From Onchocerca volvulus (Eukaryota; Nematoda; Chromadorea; Rhabditida; Onchocercidae): DNA of 64,000 nucleotides. Positions 29,728 through 55,106 of the stretch are shown one piece after another. The notes under the pieces are model-generated. The model was given only the letters and a program-made list of their open reading frames with translations, made no database searches and was not told the origin of the DNA. The DNA lies in contig HG738141.1 of NCBI GenBank assembly GCA_000499405.2, forward strand, positions 1,368,481 to 1,432,480, written 5' to 3'. The stretch's first letter is position 1, and every line of letters starts with the position of its first letter. A program made the translations under genes and the position numbers.

Positions 29728-31910
29728 ATGGAGAAGAAGGTTGAAGTATATCCTGATGCTAGTAATAACAATAATTCCATGGAAATATTGGATGAAACTA
29801 TCTTAACATTGAAGCGCTGCTTAGCTTTAACAAACAAAGGTAGTGCTGGCAATTGTGACGAGAAAACGGATAAAATAAAAAAGGGACAAATTGAAACGGA
29901 AAAGGCAAGTGATAATTTTTATCTATTTTCCAAATCGTGAAATTTAATCATATATTTTAATACTTATCTGGTTTTTCCATATATCTGGACTGTGTTAACA
30001 ATTTTAAAACATACTCTTATAATAATCTGTTCTGAAGACTGTTTCTTAAACGTATTACTTTTTGTCTGTTACCTTTCTGGATCAAATTTCTAGATCGTTA
30101 CGGAGCAAGTTGGTGAGACGAACGATGCTCAAGTGACACAATGTACAATAGAAGGATGTATACCGAATGGTTCAGTTGCGGAAGCAGAAAGTCAAACAAT
30201 AGTATCCAGCATAAAAATAAGACGTATTCATATAGTTGAGTACGAGAATGAATATCAAATGGTCGACATTATGCGACTTATTACGAAAGTACTTAGCGAG
30301 CCTTATTCCATCTACACTTATCGCTATTTCATACATAATTGGCCAAAATTATGCTTGCTGGTAATCTTTTTTAAAAAATCATTGTTCGGAGAAAAATGAA
30401 TTAATGGGATATATGTTGATGCTTATCAGTAATTATCGCTTATTTATATTTATCAAGACGTTTTTCTTGTTCGCATTCAGAGATGATACAACGATTTGTT
30501 CCCCTGGATGTCAATTTGCAGTTCCCCTAGCGGTGATTTTCTCCTCTTCACTACGTTTTTCATTTAACCCACATAATATCTTTTGTAAGATAAGACTTTT
30601 TCTTTTTGTAAAACCCTTTCTATTTTTCTTTCTTTAGCAGTAGCACATGCTATTGTTGTTATTGCTATTATTCTTGTTGAACATTCCATCATTCAATCAT
30701 ACAAAATTTTCGTTTACTTTTTTATCATTTATACTTCAAGTTTCGGTACCTATTCATTGCTGCTAAAATATTGTCTTCAACTTACCAAAAGCTCTCCATT
30801 TTCCTTTATGTATTTCATTCGCTTCTGGCGGTGTTCTTAATTGTCGCTATTTTTTGCGACATTGAACTGTTCCATGTTATACTTTATATATTTCTTTCTC
30901 GAACTCATTGTATATCTTCGGATAATTCTTATCTTAGCTTTTTATTTTCAGTTCAATCTTCTCTGCTGCTATAGCTTTATCTTCCGACAGGAATCGGATA
31001 TCAGTGATATTAGCAGCGGAGATATTTAGATTCGTTATCATCTCGCTAGCATAGCATTGGTTTATCACAAAGAACATTGTAGTACGACTGAGAAGATCTA
31101 TGATAATAAGATATATCTTTGAAGTTCACTTTTTCACAACTGCGCTCTTTCTAACTTGTCGACGAGTAACAGTACTTGCAATCAGCATAAATGTGCATAG
31201 TCCATTATTTGCAATATCATTAGCTCAATATTGGTTTGAAAGATGTGATGTATTACTAATAATTTATTTTCTAGATAGTTCTAATTAATGAAATTTAGGC
31301 ATTGGATCTAAATGATGATAAGTATGTTGGTGCGATTGTCTGCAAACTGGATTTAAGTCGAGAAAATCGCCGCCGTGGATATATTGCAATGCTTGCAGTC
31401 GATGAGTCATGTCGGAAAATGGGAATAGGTTAGTGGAATTAATCAGTTTTATTTAGAAGTACCTTATCTACTCCTATTGCGAAATTGCAGACAATTTTGC
31501 ATTTTTAGGCACTCGTTTGGTACAAAAAGCTATATCAAACATGCAAGAAATGGGCTGCGATCAAGTGAATATTTATATTAATTACTTGTTTTAAGTCTTC
31601 GTTTTCTTACGAATTGATATTAACTATTGTATCGAGTGTTTAGAAATAATGAATTTCTTCATATTCATGCTAACACATGGACTGTTCTGAAATTCTTACC
31701 AATGTTCAGGTTGTATTAGAAACCGAAGTAACCAATTCGGATGCTCTACGCCTGTACAGTAACTTAGGATTCATCCGCGAGAAACGATTGTTTCGTTATT
31801 ATTTGAATGGTGTGGATGCTTATAGACTTAAGCTGTTTTTAACTACCATCAATGAATCTCTGCTTCTTGATCCACCGATGTTTCTTGGCAAAACTCAATG
31901 CGTTCCATGA
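29728..31910 (+). CDS. NAA30: N-alpha-acetyltransferase 30 (NatC catalytic subunit, Mak3)
   Basis: Five coding exons give 276 residues: 29728-29904, 30094-30360, 31299-31428, 31509-31564 and 31710-31910. The N-terminal ~110 residues are a variable polar extension, as in other animal NAA30 proteins. The GNAT domain begins near [19 protein letters not shown] and continues with [29 protein letters not shown] (acetyl-CoA P-loop R187-x-x-G-x-G192), [20 protein letters not shown] and the family signature [19 protein letters not shown]. NatC acetylates N-termini such as Met-Leu, Met-Ile and Met-Phe co-translationally with NAA35 and NAA38. The start after an acceptor-like TTTTTATCAG suits trans-splicing. 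Intron 1 begins with GC (AAG|GCAAGT). Intron 2 (30361-31298) contains copy B of the 568-bp duplicate. Confidence 0.95.
29905..29910 (+). promoter_or_regulatory. GC-type 5' splice site (GCAAGT) in NAA30
   Basis: The exon ends GAA AAG and the intron starts GCAAGT. The next exon begins ATC GTT ACG GAG at 30094. Using the GT three bases downstream of the GC would put the next exon in a frame with an early TGA. Confidence 0.8.
30682..31249 (+). repeat. 568-bp inverted duplicate, copy B (inside NAA30 intron 2)
   Basis: This is the partner of the inverted copy at 11328-11895. Differences fall at about 30726, 30735, 30829, 30874, 30876, 30914, 31096, 31106, 31214 and 31221, all C/T or A/G. The copy fills about 60% of the intron and ends 49 bp before the next NAA30 exon, so it carries no NAA30 coding sequence. 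It contains a short hairpin, GTCGC...GCGAC, and pyrimidine-rich blocks. Confidence 0.95.
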
Positions 31911-33545
31911 AATGTTTACTCATATCGGAACAGTGATAGGTAAATATATAGCGAGATTATCGTTTTTTACAAAATTAGGGAATTAACTGAAATAAATTGT
32001 CTTTCTGTTCCTTTCTTTTTAGTAGGAAATACTGCGGCGAACAATTATTCGACAATTTAGAGCCTGGAATAATATAATGATTTAGCTTTAAAATCAAACC
32101 ATGAAGATTAAGAAATATAATAATATCACTTTACCTGTTCTCAAATTTGGCAAAAGAAAAAAGAATATTTATAGAAATATACTTTTTGCTCTGGATCGAC
32201 AAATCATCTGCTTCAAAGATAACCGAGAATTCGATCTACATGCCAAAGAATATCAAAATTTGTGAATATTTATGCTAATTGTGTTTTCTGAAATTTTATG
32301 AATGATATGCTAATCGACCAAATCCCGGTTTCTAAATATTTACTGCAAGAGCTGGTCTTTTGATGATCTAACAGCTGTTCCGTAACTATTTCCTGGTTTG
32401 TGAAATTGGCTCATACATCTTATCATTTTTTTTTTTTTTTTAATTTTATCAAGTTACATCCGATTTAATTCCTTGCAGTACTCCTATTGCACACTCTTAG
32501 TCAAGATATATTTTTTGTATTTTTTTCTTTTTTTTGCATACCGAAATGCTTCACAGAATCAATGCTGGAAAAAAATAAGAGAATTCGGGATTTTCTGGAG
32601 TTGGAAGAGAAACAGTACCGTTCACCCATCTCCAACAGTTAAACTTCGCATCCTCAATGTAAAAATCTATTTTGTGATTTTTCTGACCGTGTATTAGACG
32701 ATACATTATGCAATAAAAATTGCAACAGTCTTTTGTCCTGGATGATACCATGTTTCGCCTTTATTAGTCGTACATTACATTAAGGTAGGTACTATAGATT
32801 TTTGTTTTGAAACGCGTTATATCGGTTTTTTAATCCTTATAGTAACTCATTCTGCTTTTAACACTTTCACAATGTTCAAAGAAGTCAGCAAAACAATAGT
32901 TTTCATTTATTCTTCACTCATATGACGGGATAAAGAAGGAGAAAGTGTATGTTTTTTATCCGAGACATGAACCGTATCAAAACCAAATCGAAACAAATTT
33001 CAGACCGGCATGATAATAAATGTAAAGGCCACAATAAAATAAAAAATGAAAAATGCAAATGGTCAAGGTTATTTTATATTCCATTCTTTCGAGAATTTTC
33101 GATGGGAGGAAACAAATAAGGCAGTAAATATTTACTTGTTCTAAACGGTTTTTATTCAGAACCATTGAGGTAGCATGATAAAGCTAAAAATAGTTCAAAA
33201 TTGGGTTCTAAATTTTTTGTGAAGCCAATAAGATATAAAAATGAGTATAAACATGAACAAATTAAAAAAAAAAAAAAGAAAAAAAGATGCGAACAATGGG
33301 AAGAAATAGCAACCTGAGCTAAACATTCTAAAATAAAATATAAAGGAATTCAAAAAATACCAGAAAAGATTTTGGACTGGAATGGATTTATCCATAAACA
33401 TTGATTTTGACCAATTAAGACGAACCTAGGATTTAATCAAATATATGGGATCGAAGTGCCTCATTCTCGCTTCTCTTCACATCATTAACAATTCATATAA
33501 AAACGGCATAACAATTACTGACAAATGAATACAATGATGAGCTCT
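31911..33545. other. Convergent intergenic region between NAA30 and spt-16
   Basis: About 1.6 kb separates the two convergent 3' ends. It contains T-rich tracts (around 32426 and 32520) and no recognisable gene. Confidence 0.6.
31991..31996 (+). terminator. Candidate AATAAA polyadenylation signal of NAA30
   Basis: AATAAA 81 nt downstream of the NAA30 stop codon, a usual distance. Use is inferred. Confidence 0.5.
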
Positions 33546-41304
<7,759 letters not shown>

Positions 41305-42679
41305 TTCGACAGGGTCTTCAACACTGGCAAGAATACACACTTTTACGTTAAGTGTATTTGTTTAACATTCACGACCTGAAAATCGATACCAGGTGATATC
41401 ATACATATCCATTAAGCTTTCTCTTCTTGACAAACAATGTCCAGAGTAACAAAACCCGTCCCACCATTTCAAAAATACAAACTTCGCCCCCACCCCACCC
41501 TCAGGTAATGCCGCCAACACGATACTGGTTTCAACAGCGCTTGCAAAGGAGAGAGTCGCTATGCAACGGCCTATCCTTTTCGTAATTTTATTGCTATTCG
41601 CTCATAAATAATGTGAGGAATGACAGAAAGAGTGTTATTATAATACTTTTTAACATGTGGTTTTGTTCGGGTTATTCTCCACGACCTCATCTTTTTTATC
41701 GATTAATGACTTTGTATTGATCGTTCGATCTCTTATTCTTCTCCTTTCTACAACTATCAGCAAAAGAAAATTTTCAAGATTTTGTTGACAGCAAAAAAGT
41801 CTGGAAATTTATTAATGAAAGCCTTCGGGTGATAACTTCGAGAGCAGTGAATTATTACTGGCAACATTCGCTCAGTAGACATGTGAATGGGACAGCATGA
41901 ATTGAAAGGGAAATTAGAGTGACAGAAGAGATGACAGTTGTTGCATGATATTATCTGAACATTATCAATGCAAAGGAATCTTTCCAGTCTGTCCGTTCAC
42001 ATGCCTGTGTTGCCAGTAAATCGAGCAAGCTCGGTGAAAGCGCTTTCATGTAAATTTGAAACTGAGATTTTCAAGGAAGTAATGCAAAAATGATTGGAGA
42101 GAGAGTGAAAAGAAATTGAAAAGTGAAATAAACTTCAAAATTTCAACATATCAATGAAGGAAGAAGTCGGACCTGAAATTGTCAGGTTATGGGTGCATTG
42201 AGAAGAAAATAAATAGAATTGCTTAATATTGCATAAATAGAAGAAAATCGAAAATCAGCGATGGAAATTCGCAGAATGCAATGATCCAGGCGGGGAATTG
42301 AGCCCTATCAAATGAAGAGGAAAAGCAGTAACAAGTTTAGCAATGAGCAATATTCATTTACATAACTCAACTCGAATCGTCCATTCGTCGAGAAATTACT
42401 TGCTCGATGCTTCAAGCCTGGGCCAATGATCAAGGTCTCGTCCTCAAATATCTGGTTTTGAAATGACACGTTTATGCAAATGTGAATTTTAAAATTTATG
42501 CAGCGAATATAATTCTATCTGCTCGTTTAATTCCTAATTTTCTTGTTTAATTAACCGACAAATTGATTTTTCAAATTACTTCTGCCAGCAAATACTCGCA
42601 AATATTGAAATTGTCCGACGGTGATATTACTCCTGCATGCGATACGCATTACTCAAAGAAAGAAATATAAACATTAAAA

Positions 42680-42804
42680 AAAATATGAACATGGAATATG
42701 GACATCTTTAATTTCAAGAACGATTCAAATGTTCTTGAAATTAAATTAAAATTGTTCATATTTTATGAAGTTTATCATTTTGCCATATTATCAAATGTCC
42801 ATAT
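42680..42804. other. Nested and interleaved inverted repeats
   Basis: Three perfect inverted-repeat pairs lie within 125 bp: a 14-bp stem TTAATTTCAAGAAC at 42708-42721 pairing with 42731-42744 (9-base loop); a 12-bp pair AAAATATGAACA at 42680-42691 with 42753-42764 enclosing it; and a 10-bp pair ATATGGACAT at 42696-42705 with 42795-42804 that interleaves with the second pair. Confidence 0.7.
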
Positions 42805-45800
42805 TTTTTTCTTCGAATAATTTGTTCTATAATTGCTATTAATTGATTTATCTCAAATTTCCTCGAGAGACGATTCTACATTTGATGATATTCAGTTTTT
42901 AATTGATGATTTCGATCATCGATAGCATTGTTTTTCCTCCTGCACTTTAGCCAACTTTAAATTTCAAAAAGTTAAAGTCATTCCTGTTGAATCGTTTCTG
43001 TTGATGACTGAAAGCAAATCTTTCAGCGATCAATCTCAGTTGAATAGGTGGAAGAAAATTTCCTGTCGAGAAAAAAAGATGAAGCAAGAAATGTGTTTGA
43101 AATTTAAGGATGAATGGGAATGGACTGATTGATCATCGATGCATAACAATAATTAATTACAATTCAACAACTGAAATCTAACAGAATCTATTAATCTTAC
43201 ACACTTTTATAATTGTTAAGAAAGCGAGAAATGGACGAAAATGTTTTTTGCTTCTTTGTTGAAATACAATTTGTGGTGAAAATTTAATTGTTCAATAAAA
43301 ATTGCATTAAAGTCATCTAAAGTTCGTTGCTTCAGTTCAACCTTCAAAAAAAGACAAACAATCAGAAATTGTTCAAACTAGCCGCATTTTAGGATCATTC
43401 ATGAGATATGATTACAATGATAGTAGAGACAATGGGATGAGAACCGTTCACAATTGTCAAAAAACAATTCAAATTTGATTTCAAACAAAATAAATTGTCA
43501 TTTCTGACTTCTATCTTTCCATTTACAGCTCATTTATTGATTTGCAACGATGGAATTTGTTGAGACCGCTCCTCCAGGATGGCAGGCAGAATTCCGGTGT
43601 GGGAAAAACGAGTTCTTTCGATGAGGGAAAAAAGTGCTTTGCAAAATTTCAAAATTAACGCAAGACCTAAAATTAAATGATCTGCAGTCATACGTTTTAG
43701 AAATTATATTAAGAATTTCAACACACCCAAACGAACTTAACAAAATAGAAACCACTTCATATAAAAACTATTTTAGATGAAATAACAATCCACTCACAAA
43801 AATGGAATTGCTTGTTGCTTTTGTAATAATCAAGCGAAAATCCGGAAAATATTTACAAAAGATGTTCTTCCCTTATTCTTATTCATCTATCTTTCAAAAA
43901 ATTTATTACTCCCCCGCTTTTCTGCCTTATCAAGCCTTCTTATCTTCGCATATGTGATATTTCGATGCGGCTTATTTGACCAATGACCGCTGATGTGTGC
44001 AAACAAAAGTTTGAAATTTATAATTGACATATTGCCAGTGAAACGAATATCATAAAAGGTGAGCACATGCTAAACTCAATATTAGTATAAATTAAATTAA
44101 ATAATATTCAAAAATGTGTCAAATTAAATAATTAATTCTCTAAAATAAACTTTAATCTGTGACTGTACATTTGTACTTTCTTTCTGATGAAGAGTTTTTC
44201 GTGCTTTCATATTCACATTATACAAAAGCAGCGGATTCGCATTATAATTATTCCACCGTATTCTACTGGTGATGGCTTGGATGTAATAGAAGCCTTTCTT
44301 TTTCCTGAAATAATTCATGCAATTAAAATGGGAAAATGACCGCTTCATGATGTGTAAAGGCCATAGTAAAGCAACTGACCAATGGTCAGCATGATGGGAT
44401 CATGTTGATCACAGTATATTGCTGAATTGGTGTTAAAAATGTTAGCTCACGTTATATTCGTGGTTATTGAATGTGATCTGATATAAAGTTTTGATCACCA
44501 TTACTTTTATTGATTAATCATTTTTCCAATGGATAATACACATATATCGATTGTCTTCCAGAAATCCCATGTTCATTTGAGGTGCAATTGGTATGACATA
44601 TGGTATGACAACCGTATCACCACTGTCAAATTTGATTCTTTAAATACCGAATATTTCTAGTGAAATCTTACGTAAAATTTGACGGATAGTCTTCAAGAAG
44701 ATCAATATTTTAAGTCGCCAAAATCCAATCCACCAGTAATTATTAGTGCTTATCAATAAATTCAACTTCTGGCGAAACTCAAAAATTCGATAATATTTTG
44801 AATCACTCCAAAATATTTGTGAAAGCGAAAGAACCACGCGCATTTTACTTATAATTTCGCGATGAAAAGGCGAATATTCTGCGAGGGACGTAAAATGAAA
44901 AGATTGTATATCAAACATTCCGTCCTATTCGCAGATTCTATTTCTTTTTTTTTTTTTTAGAATCGAAGAATATCAGCGTTCATCGCTCCTCTCTCAACTG
45001 ATTTCGCTTCTCGACGTCTTTCTAAGCTTGCTGCTGCCGCCGACGTGAATTGACCTTTAGATTTCGTGTCGTTTATTTGTACTTTAACTGAATGTTTCCC
45101 ATCAGTTGCAAGTGAAATTGTGTTTTTCAAGCGTGTCAGATTGTTTGGATTTTGATTTGCAACTCATTTCATGGCAAAAAAATTCGAAAATGAAATTCGC
45201 ATTGCATAATATACTTTATTTTTCAAAATTTTCACAACATATGAGCTTTAATTAATGCTTAGTAACTTGATTATCGGTGAACCAACTGGATCAGTTGTGA
45301 AACTGATGCACAATTGAATCCAGAAAGCCTCGACGAAAAGTCTAACTAAATTGGAATGAAGTAATAGATGGTAAAGACTGCTCTACCAGCTTGTCCTAAA
45401 CCATAATTGAACCTAAAAGTTCCGAGTTTTGAGATTAATGCTTTATCTGTAGTAGCAGGAGAATTTTTGATCAGTGCAATTACAATGTTGTTCAGAGATG
45501 ATGTGAAAAATGAAATGCAATTTCTCTTGCAGTTTCGGCAGAACTTTTGAACTTTCTTCTTTTCAATGCACGCTGCAAGAATGATCTTGAAAGAGTTAAT
45601 TTTAATGAATTTTAGCTGCAATGAAAATGCATCTATCCCACATTTTCCAAATTGCATCATCTGTTATCTCATCTGCTTTCCACGTGAAGTGCCGTATTTC
45701 CAAGCTGATAAATATAATCAGCTCTGAACTGATCAGAGTTCACCTCTCCTTCCTATGGAACAATCTGTGTAGTAATATAAATGAACATGGTGCAGAGAGA

Positions 45801-46401
45801 GCCATTTCATGCAATTTGCACCTCATTTATTCACTATTCCTAATATTTTTTGCTAGCTAATAAATGCTTGCTTCTCGATGTTAATTAGCACTCTTCTTAA
45901 CATTCAGTGATAACCAAACTTTATCTTATCCTATTTTGGCAATTATGAAAATTCGTCTTCATTAGTACCAAAATCAAAATTTTTTAATTACGCCTGTTAG
46001 TTGTTTGGTTCATAGTCGGACGTAATATATTGTTTTTGACGTGATACATTAGAAACATTAAATTAAAACAAGTGGTGTGGACTAATAGAAAGCGCTCAGA
46101 TGAGCTATTGACCATCAAAAATTTATCGAAAGTTTTCTGATAGAAAAGCTGAAAAAAAAAAAAAAAAAAGGAAAATTTCCCATCCAAAAATACTTGTAAA
46201 AGCTTCAGTTTCAAGTGGATTTTGCTGATAATCAAAGAAACAATTCGTTGAAAAGATCGTTTGAAAAACTCATATATGATGGTGAAGTGTGTGTTGGTCC
46301 GGTCACTCGCGTCATCCCACTTTTCCTGACCATTCCTTCCCAAAGTCTATCTGTCGAATGTGGGATGATGGATTCGGAAGTCGAAATCGAATCGAACATC
46401 A

Positions 46402-46437
46402 ATCCATCCATCCATCCATCCATCCATCCATCTATCC
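46402..46437. repeat. (ATCC)n microsatellite
   Basis: About eight near-perfect ATCC units. It explains the IHPS-type repeat in the overlapping open frames on both strands. Confidence 0.9.
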
Positions 46438-49279
46438 AACTACTACTATCCAAAGTCTATTCAAGCCTTCCACCTCAGATTTTTGATTCCGAAATTCGGG
46501 AACATATTCGATGGAGAAAAGCAAGCGATCGTCCTAAATGGTAAGGTATGGTTTGCAGGTAATGACTGGCTGCTGATCAATGATCAGAATGCTCGTCACA
46601 CAATGAATGCATGGCGGATGTCGGTGGTAGCTGCACTGCTAATTATTCGTCTATTTTAATTGTTCCATCCATCGTAAATAGCATCCTCATCAGATGAGCA
46701 ACGGAGAGGAGGAAGCAGTAGAAGAACAGGGAGATGAAGGAGTTATTGTATTGCTCTGTTCTGTTTTCGGACGCCCATCTTGCGAATTGGACAAAAGTCG
46801 TCAATTCATGAGAAGATTGAAAAGAAGTACAACTTCACTCCTCCATCCTATTCACCACAAATGTCCTGCTCCTCCTTCCATCCTCTCCTCTGAATCCTGT
46901 TTCCGAACGGGAAAAGCAGATTGTATCGCACTATCGGTTGAAATCTTGAGGCATCTTATCTAATCAGTGACTATATCAATAAGCAACTATTATATCGTAA
47001 AGAATGATATATCATTAAATCATGAATCAGATATAAATAATGCAACTTGCAGATCCTTTGTAATTGATCAATAAGACCAAATTGAAATTTTCAATTTTCC
47101 ATTTTAAATTCAAATGAAAATTATTGTCAAATTTTGGTTGCTGTAATTTATCAACTCCTATAATTTATTATTTATCGTTGCTCCACACGTTTCAACATTC
47201 CGCATTATTGGTTTCTAAAAGGTCGTTTACATAGCTTAACTGATTGAATTATCATTTTTCCCATGTTTCGATTCCATTTCTTGCTTATAAAAGCATGGTG
47301 CACACAAATTTTCCGATGTCTCTCATTTCGATGATACTTGTGTTGATTATTTCGGATGATCTTTGGTCCTCTAATTTGTCCTATTTACACATGGATATGT
47401 AGTTTACACATGGACTTGTAGTTTATACTGTGCCATGAATGAAACTGATGTTGAAGGTAGAGGAAAAAGGTTAACAAGGTTAAAAGTTCAGAAGTTCTTC
47501 CCTTTACTCCATGAATTCATCTTCTCTCTTCCAACTTCTTTTCTTCTTTCCTTGCTATTCTTTCTGTTCTTCTGATCACATCCAACTTATATCATCTCGA
47601 AAGCATTTATGGGGTCATTTATCCTGCAAACCCGCGAAAAATCGGCCTACTCCGTGAAAAACTAATGCCTTCAGAATTTTCATGCAGTGAATTGTTGAAA
47701 TTTTGAGAAGGAAACTTGACGGTTTGTATGTGCACGCTTTGATGTAAACTTAGGAAGAAGGAGAAATTTATCATCATCTCTCCTCGTTTTAAAGCTTCTT
47801 TTAGTAGTTGTCATTTTTCGTTCGTCAAAGACGGAATTTTTGTTCCAAAAATCCGCGGGGATATGATAATCTTTGCTCTCTGCCCTCAACCAACGATCAT
47901 CTTCATCTGTTCTTTCTTGCTTATTTCCCGAAAAAACATCGCCACATTCTTCTCATTTTTATTTACCGGAATGATCACCACATCACATGGCGAGCCGAAC
48001 AGTTCTGGCAATATCTATTATATGTATGTCGAGCATCCGATACATATTTACGTGTTCATTTAATCGAAGGACCGATTATTTTTGCCGAGAATCCTTCCGG
48101 ATGGGTGAAGAAAATGATGCTTCACCGATCTTCCATTCTATTCCAAGCCATTTCCAATGAAGGATAACAAAGTATAATTGTTTAAAATTCATGAAGTTTG
48201 ATTCTCGATGATGAACCCCTCGGTGGTTTTTGCTCTACGAAAGTACAAGCATCTTGTTTGCTGAATAAAATATATTTGACTGCTTTGCAGTTTTTTTCCG
48301 AACGATAAATCGTATCTTCTGTTGATTCTCAGTTTCGAACTCCCTTCCTTATTCCCGCCGAATTAACACGCGCGAAAATTTCTCAGCAATTTTCTTGAAT
48401 TTATTTATTAAATTGAAAAATTCATCTTTTGTTAATCTAAAAGATAGACAAGCTTGCAAATGTGATAAGTTGAATTGTTTGCGGCAACTTTTCATTCTCT
48501 TATTTATGCCTTCTTTCTCAAGTTTATTTTGATTTAATGGTTAGAAGTTATGAAAACAAGCAAGCAAGTAAGCGTTAGTGATACCGAAGTGCTAAAAATA
48601 GCATGCTTTCGAATTGACGAACTTCAATGATTTCTCATGCCAAGTGATAAGTACACATTAACAGGGAAAAGTAAGTGTCGGGAATGGAATATTTGTAAAT
48701 GATATCGGGCAGCTAACAAAAGTAAATGAATTCGTAACAATTGCGAACAATTTAGCATCAATTAAGGGAAAGGAGTGGAATATCGCTAATGGAGCAATGC
48801 TGTTTTCATAACAAAAACAAAACTTCTTTTCGTGAATTATTTTGCAGTTTTAACGAATACATGTCTACTGATTGAAGATGAAGTGTACGTCAAAAAGACA
48901 GACATGACGTGGAAACGTTAGCGTTTATTGTTCTGCTCGATTCTCTTCCTTACAATTGACAATTTTCATCAAAAAAACCACCAAACAATGCTGACACTCA
49001 TATTACATTTCCAATCCATCAATATTCCTTTCCTATTTATTTGCCAACATACGTAACTCACAATTTCACGTCACCAAAAATTTTCAAGAAAGCGAAATTT
49101 GTTTTATGTGAATGTACCATAACTATTATTTCGATATATCAGCGAGCAAACGATCGTCGTACGAGCTAACTTGGAAGTTGAGATCAGAAATATTGTCTGA
49201 TCTGCTCCATCTCACAATGATTTCAGGAAGAAAAACAAAAAAAGGAGAAGGGCAAGCAGGCTAAGTATAAGGATTGGGG

Positions 49280-53497
<4,218 letters not shown>

Positions 53498-53550
53498 TGC
53501 AACAAAAAAAAAAAAAGCGAGACGTATTCTTAATTGGCAATAAGGTAACT

Positions 53551-53556
53551 AATAAA
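53551..53556 (+). terminator. Candidate AATAAA polyadenylation signal of the sulfatase gene
   Basis: AATAAA repeated with overlap about 54 nt after the stop codon. Use is inferred from position only. Confidence 0.5.
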
Positions 53557-55030
53557 TAAAATAAGTTTACTTTAGTTTTAATTGAATAGACAGCAGAATC
53601 ATCAAAACTCACTCCATTTTTAAAAAATAATTCCAGACTCTGTGATCAACAATAACAGTAACAACAGTTCACTGATAAATAAGTTTCAATAAGCGGTGAT
53701 ATTTTTTGTCGGATGATAATCTGAATAAGGTGCTAATTGTATTAAGCTGTGATATCATTTTGAAACATTTCTCTCTGAAACGCAACTGTTGCTATTCAAG
53801 GCCTTGGCTTCATAACAAAAGCTCTCCGAAGTTTTGAAATTAATTTAATATGTCAGCATAGTCTGGAAAGCTTCTCAAGTGAATATAATGAGTAAATATT
53901 TGCTTTTTGACCTCTTTTTCTCTTTAACCCAAATAGAATTTATATTTTTGAAATGCCGAGGAATTGAGAGGGGTTAAAATGGAAGAATATCAGAGGCAAG
54001 CTGACATATCCAAATTTTCATTCTTCGGGCTTACACAAAAACTTAGGTAGATTAGGTGAAGATCACATAGATGCAAATAATTATAATTCGCTTCTTCTAG
54101 CATTCCATACTGTTTATTTATATGCGAGGATTTTCAAGTAATTCTTGTTTCGCTCTCTTATTTCTTGGTCAGTGATTCTTGCGTGTGTTTTTTCTTTTTT
54201 TTTTTCTTTTATTTCAAAGGAATTCAAATAAATAGTGCTCCTGTGAGCCGTGTATTTCCCAAGTTTCCCAAATTTTTTTGAGAAAAATGATTGAATTATT
54301 CGAATTAATCTACACATATTTATTTAAGACTGCGAAAAACTTCCTCAAAAAGCAACTGATTTCAAGTTTTCGATTTAGAGACCTCCTCATCTCTGATATT
54401 GGAATCTTACCCTACAGTCGGATCATTCAAGAATCCCGAATGTCAGAATTCTTAATCATATAATCATATCCTGTTCATTTCAAGAATCTGAATACTGAAT
54501 CTTTTCCGTTTCAGATTGATTTTCACACCTTAACCCTCACTTATTAAACAAAGAGCTCAGAGTGCGTTTCCATTAATATCATTAAAATTTCATAACGATC
54601 ATAGCTGAACCAATAAATATTAACGACATAACTGATAATGATGTTATTTCATGATCAAATCAGACTGCCGCACGCTCCTTGGATGAAATTTAATTTGAAA
54701 ATTCCTTTTCATGAAAGAAAAAAAAAAGGAACTGTTTATCGAAGTGAAATTTAAAATAATCGGAAAATTAATCTGAATTAATTGAAATCCTTGAAAATAA
54801 ATGGATAATACTGGAATGTGCATGAGCCATTAGAATTGTGCAATTAGTAGTTATCGGTGAAAAGTTGGAATATAAATGAAATGATGGAAATAAAAGAAAA
54901 AGAAAGCATAGAATTAACATTCTTTTACAGCATTCGGCACTTTAAAAAGCAAACTATCACTGGCTATAAAATTGGACTGAGAAGTAAGGAAAAGTTGATA
55001 GGATGAGAGTGATGAGAGCAGAAGGATGGT

Positions 55031-55106
55031 TACTAGTTCACTGATAAAATGATAAAAGTTCATTGATAAAATGATATTACTAGTTCATTGATAAAATTGA
55101 TAAAAT
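55031..55106 (+). repeat. Imperfect tandem repeat of AGTTCATTGATAAAATGAT-like units
   Basis: About three units of roughly 22-26 bp, differing by small gaps and single bases, in intergenic sequence upstream of RPE. Confidence 0.75.

Larger units (their letters stand above)
41305..49279. other. Gene-poor region of ~8 kb between divergent spt-16 and sulfatase genes
   Basis: No chain of exons with a recognisable product was found on either strand. Open frames of 60-120 codons (for example around 46215-46544, 46694-46963 and 47808-48167) lack motifs, and several are translations of simple repeats or pyrimidine-rich sequence. Both flanking promoters should lie here. Confidence 0.55.

Noticed and set aside
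30771..31029. Hydrophobic frames shared by both 568-bp copies
   Set aside because: The frames start at different non-conserved codons, overlap in two registers and sit inside a NAA30 intron. Their similarity simply follows from the DNA duplication.
46215..46544. 109-codon plus-strand frame with IHPS repeats (and the antisense WMDG repeats)
   Set aside because: The repeat in the product is a translation of the ATCC microsatellite, and the rest has no recognisable features.
46694..46963. 89-codon frame starting MSNGEEEAVEEQ
   Set aside because: It looks gene-like at the start, but there is no family resemblance, no flanking splice chain and no conservation evidence available.
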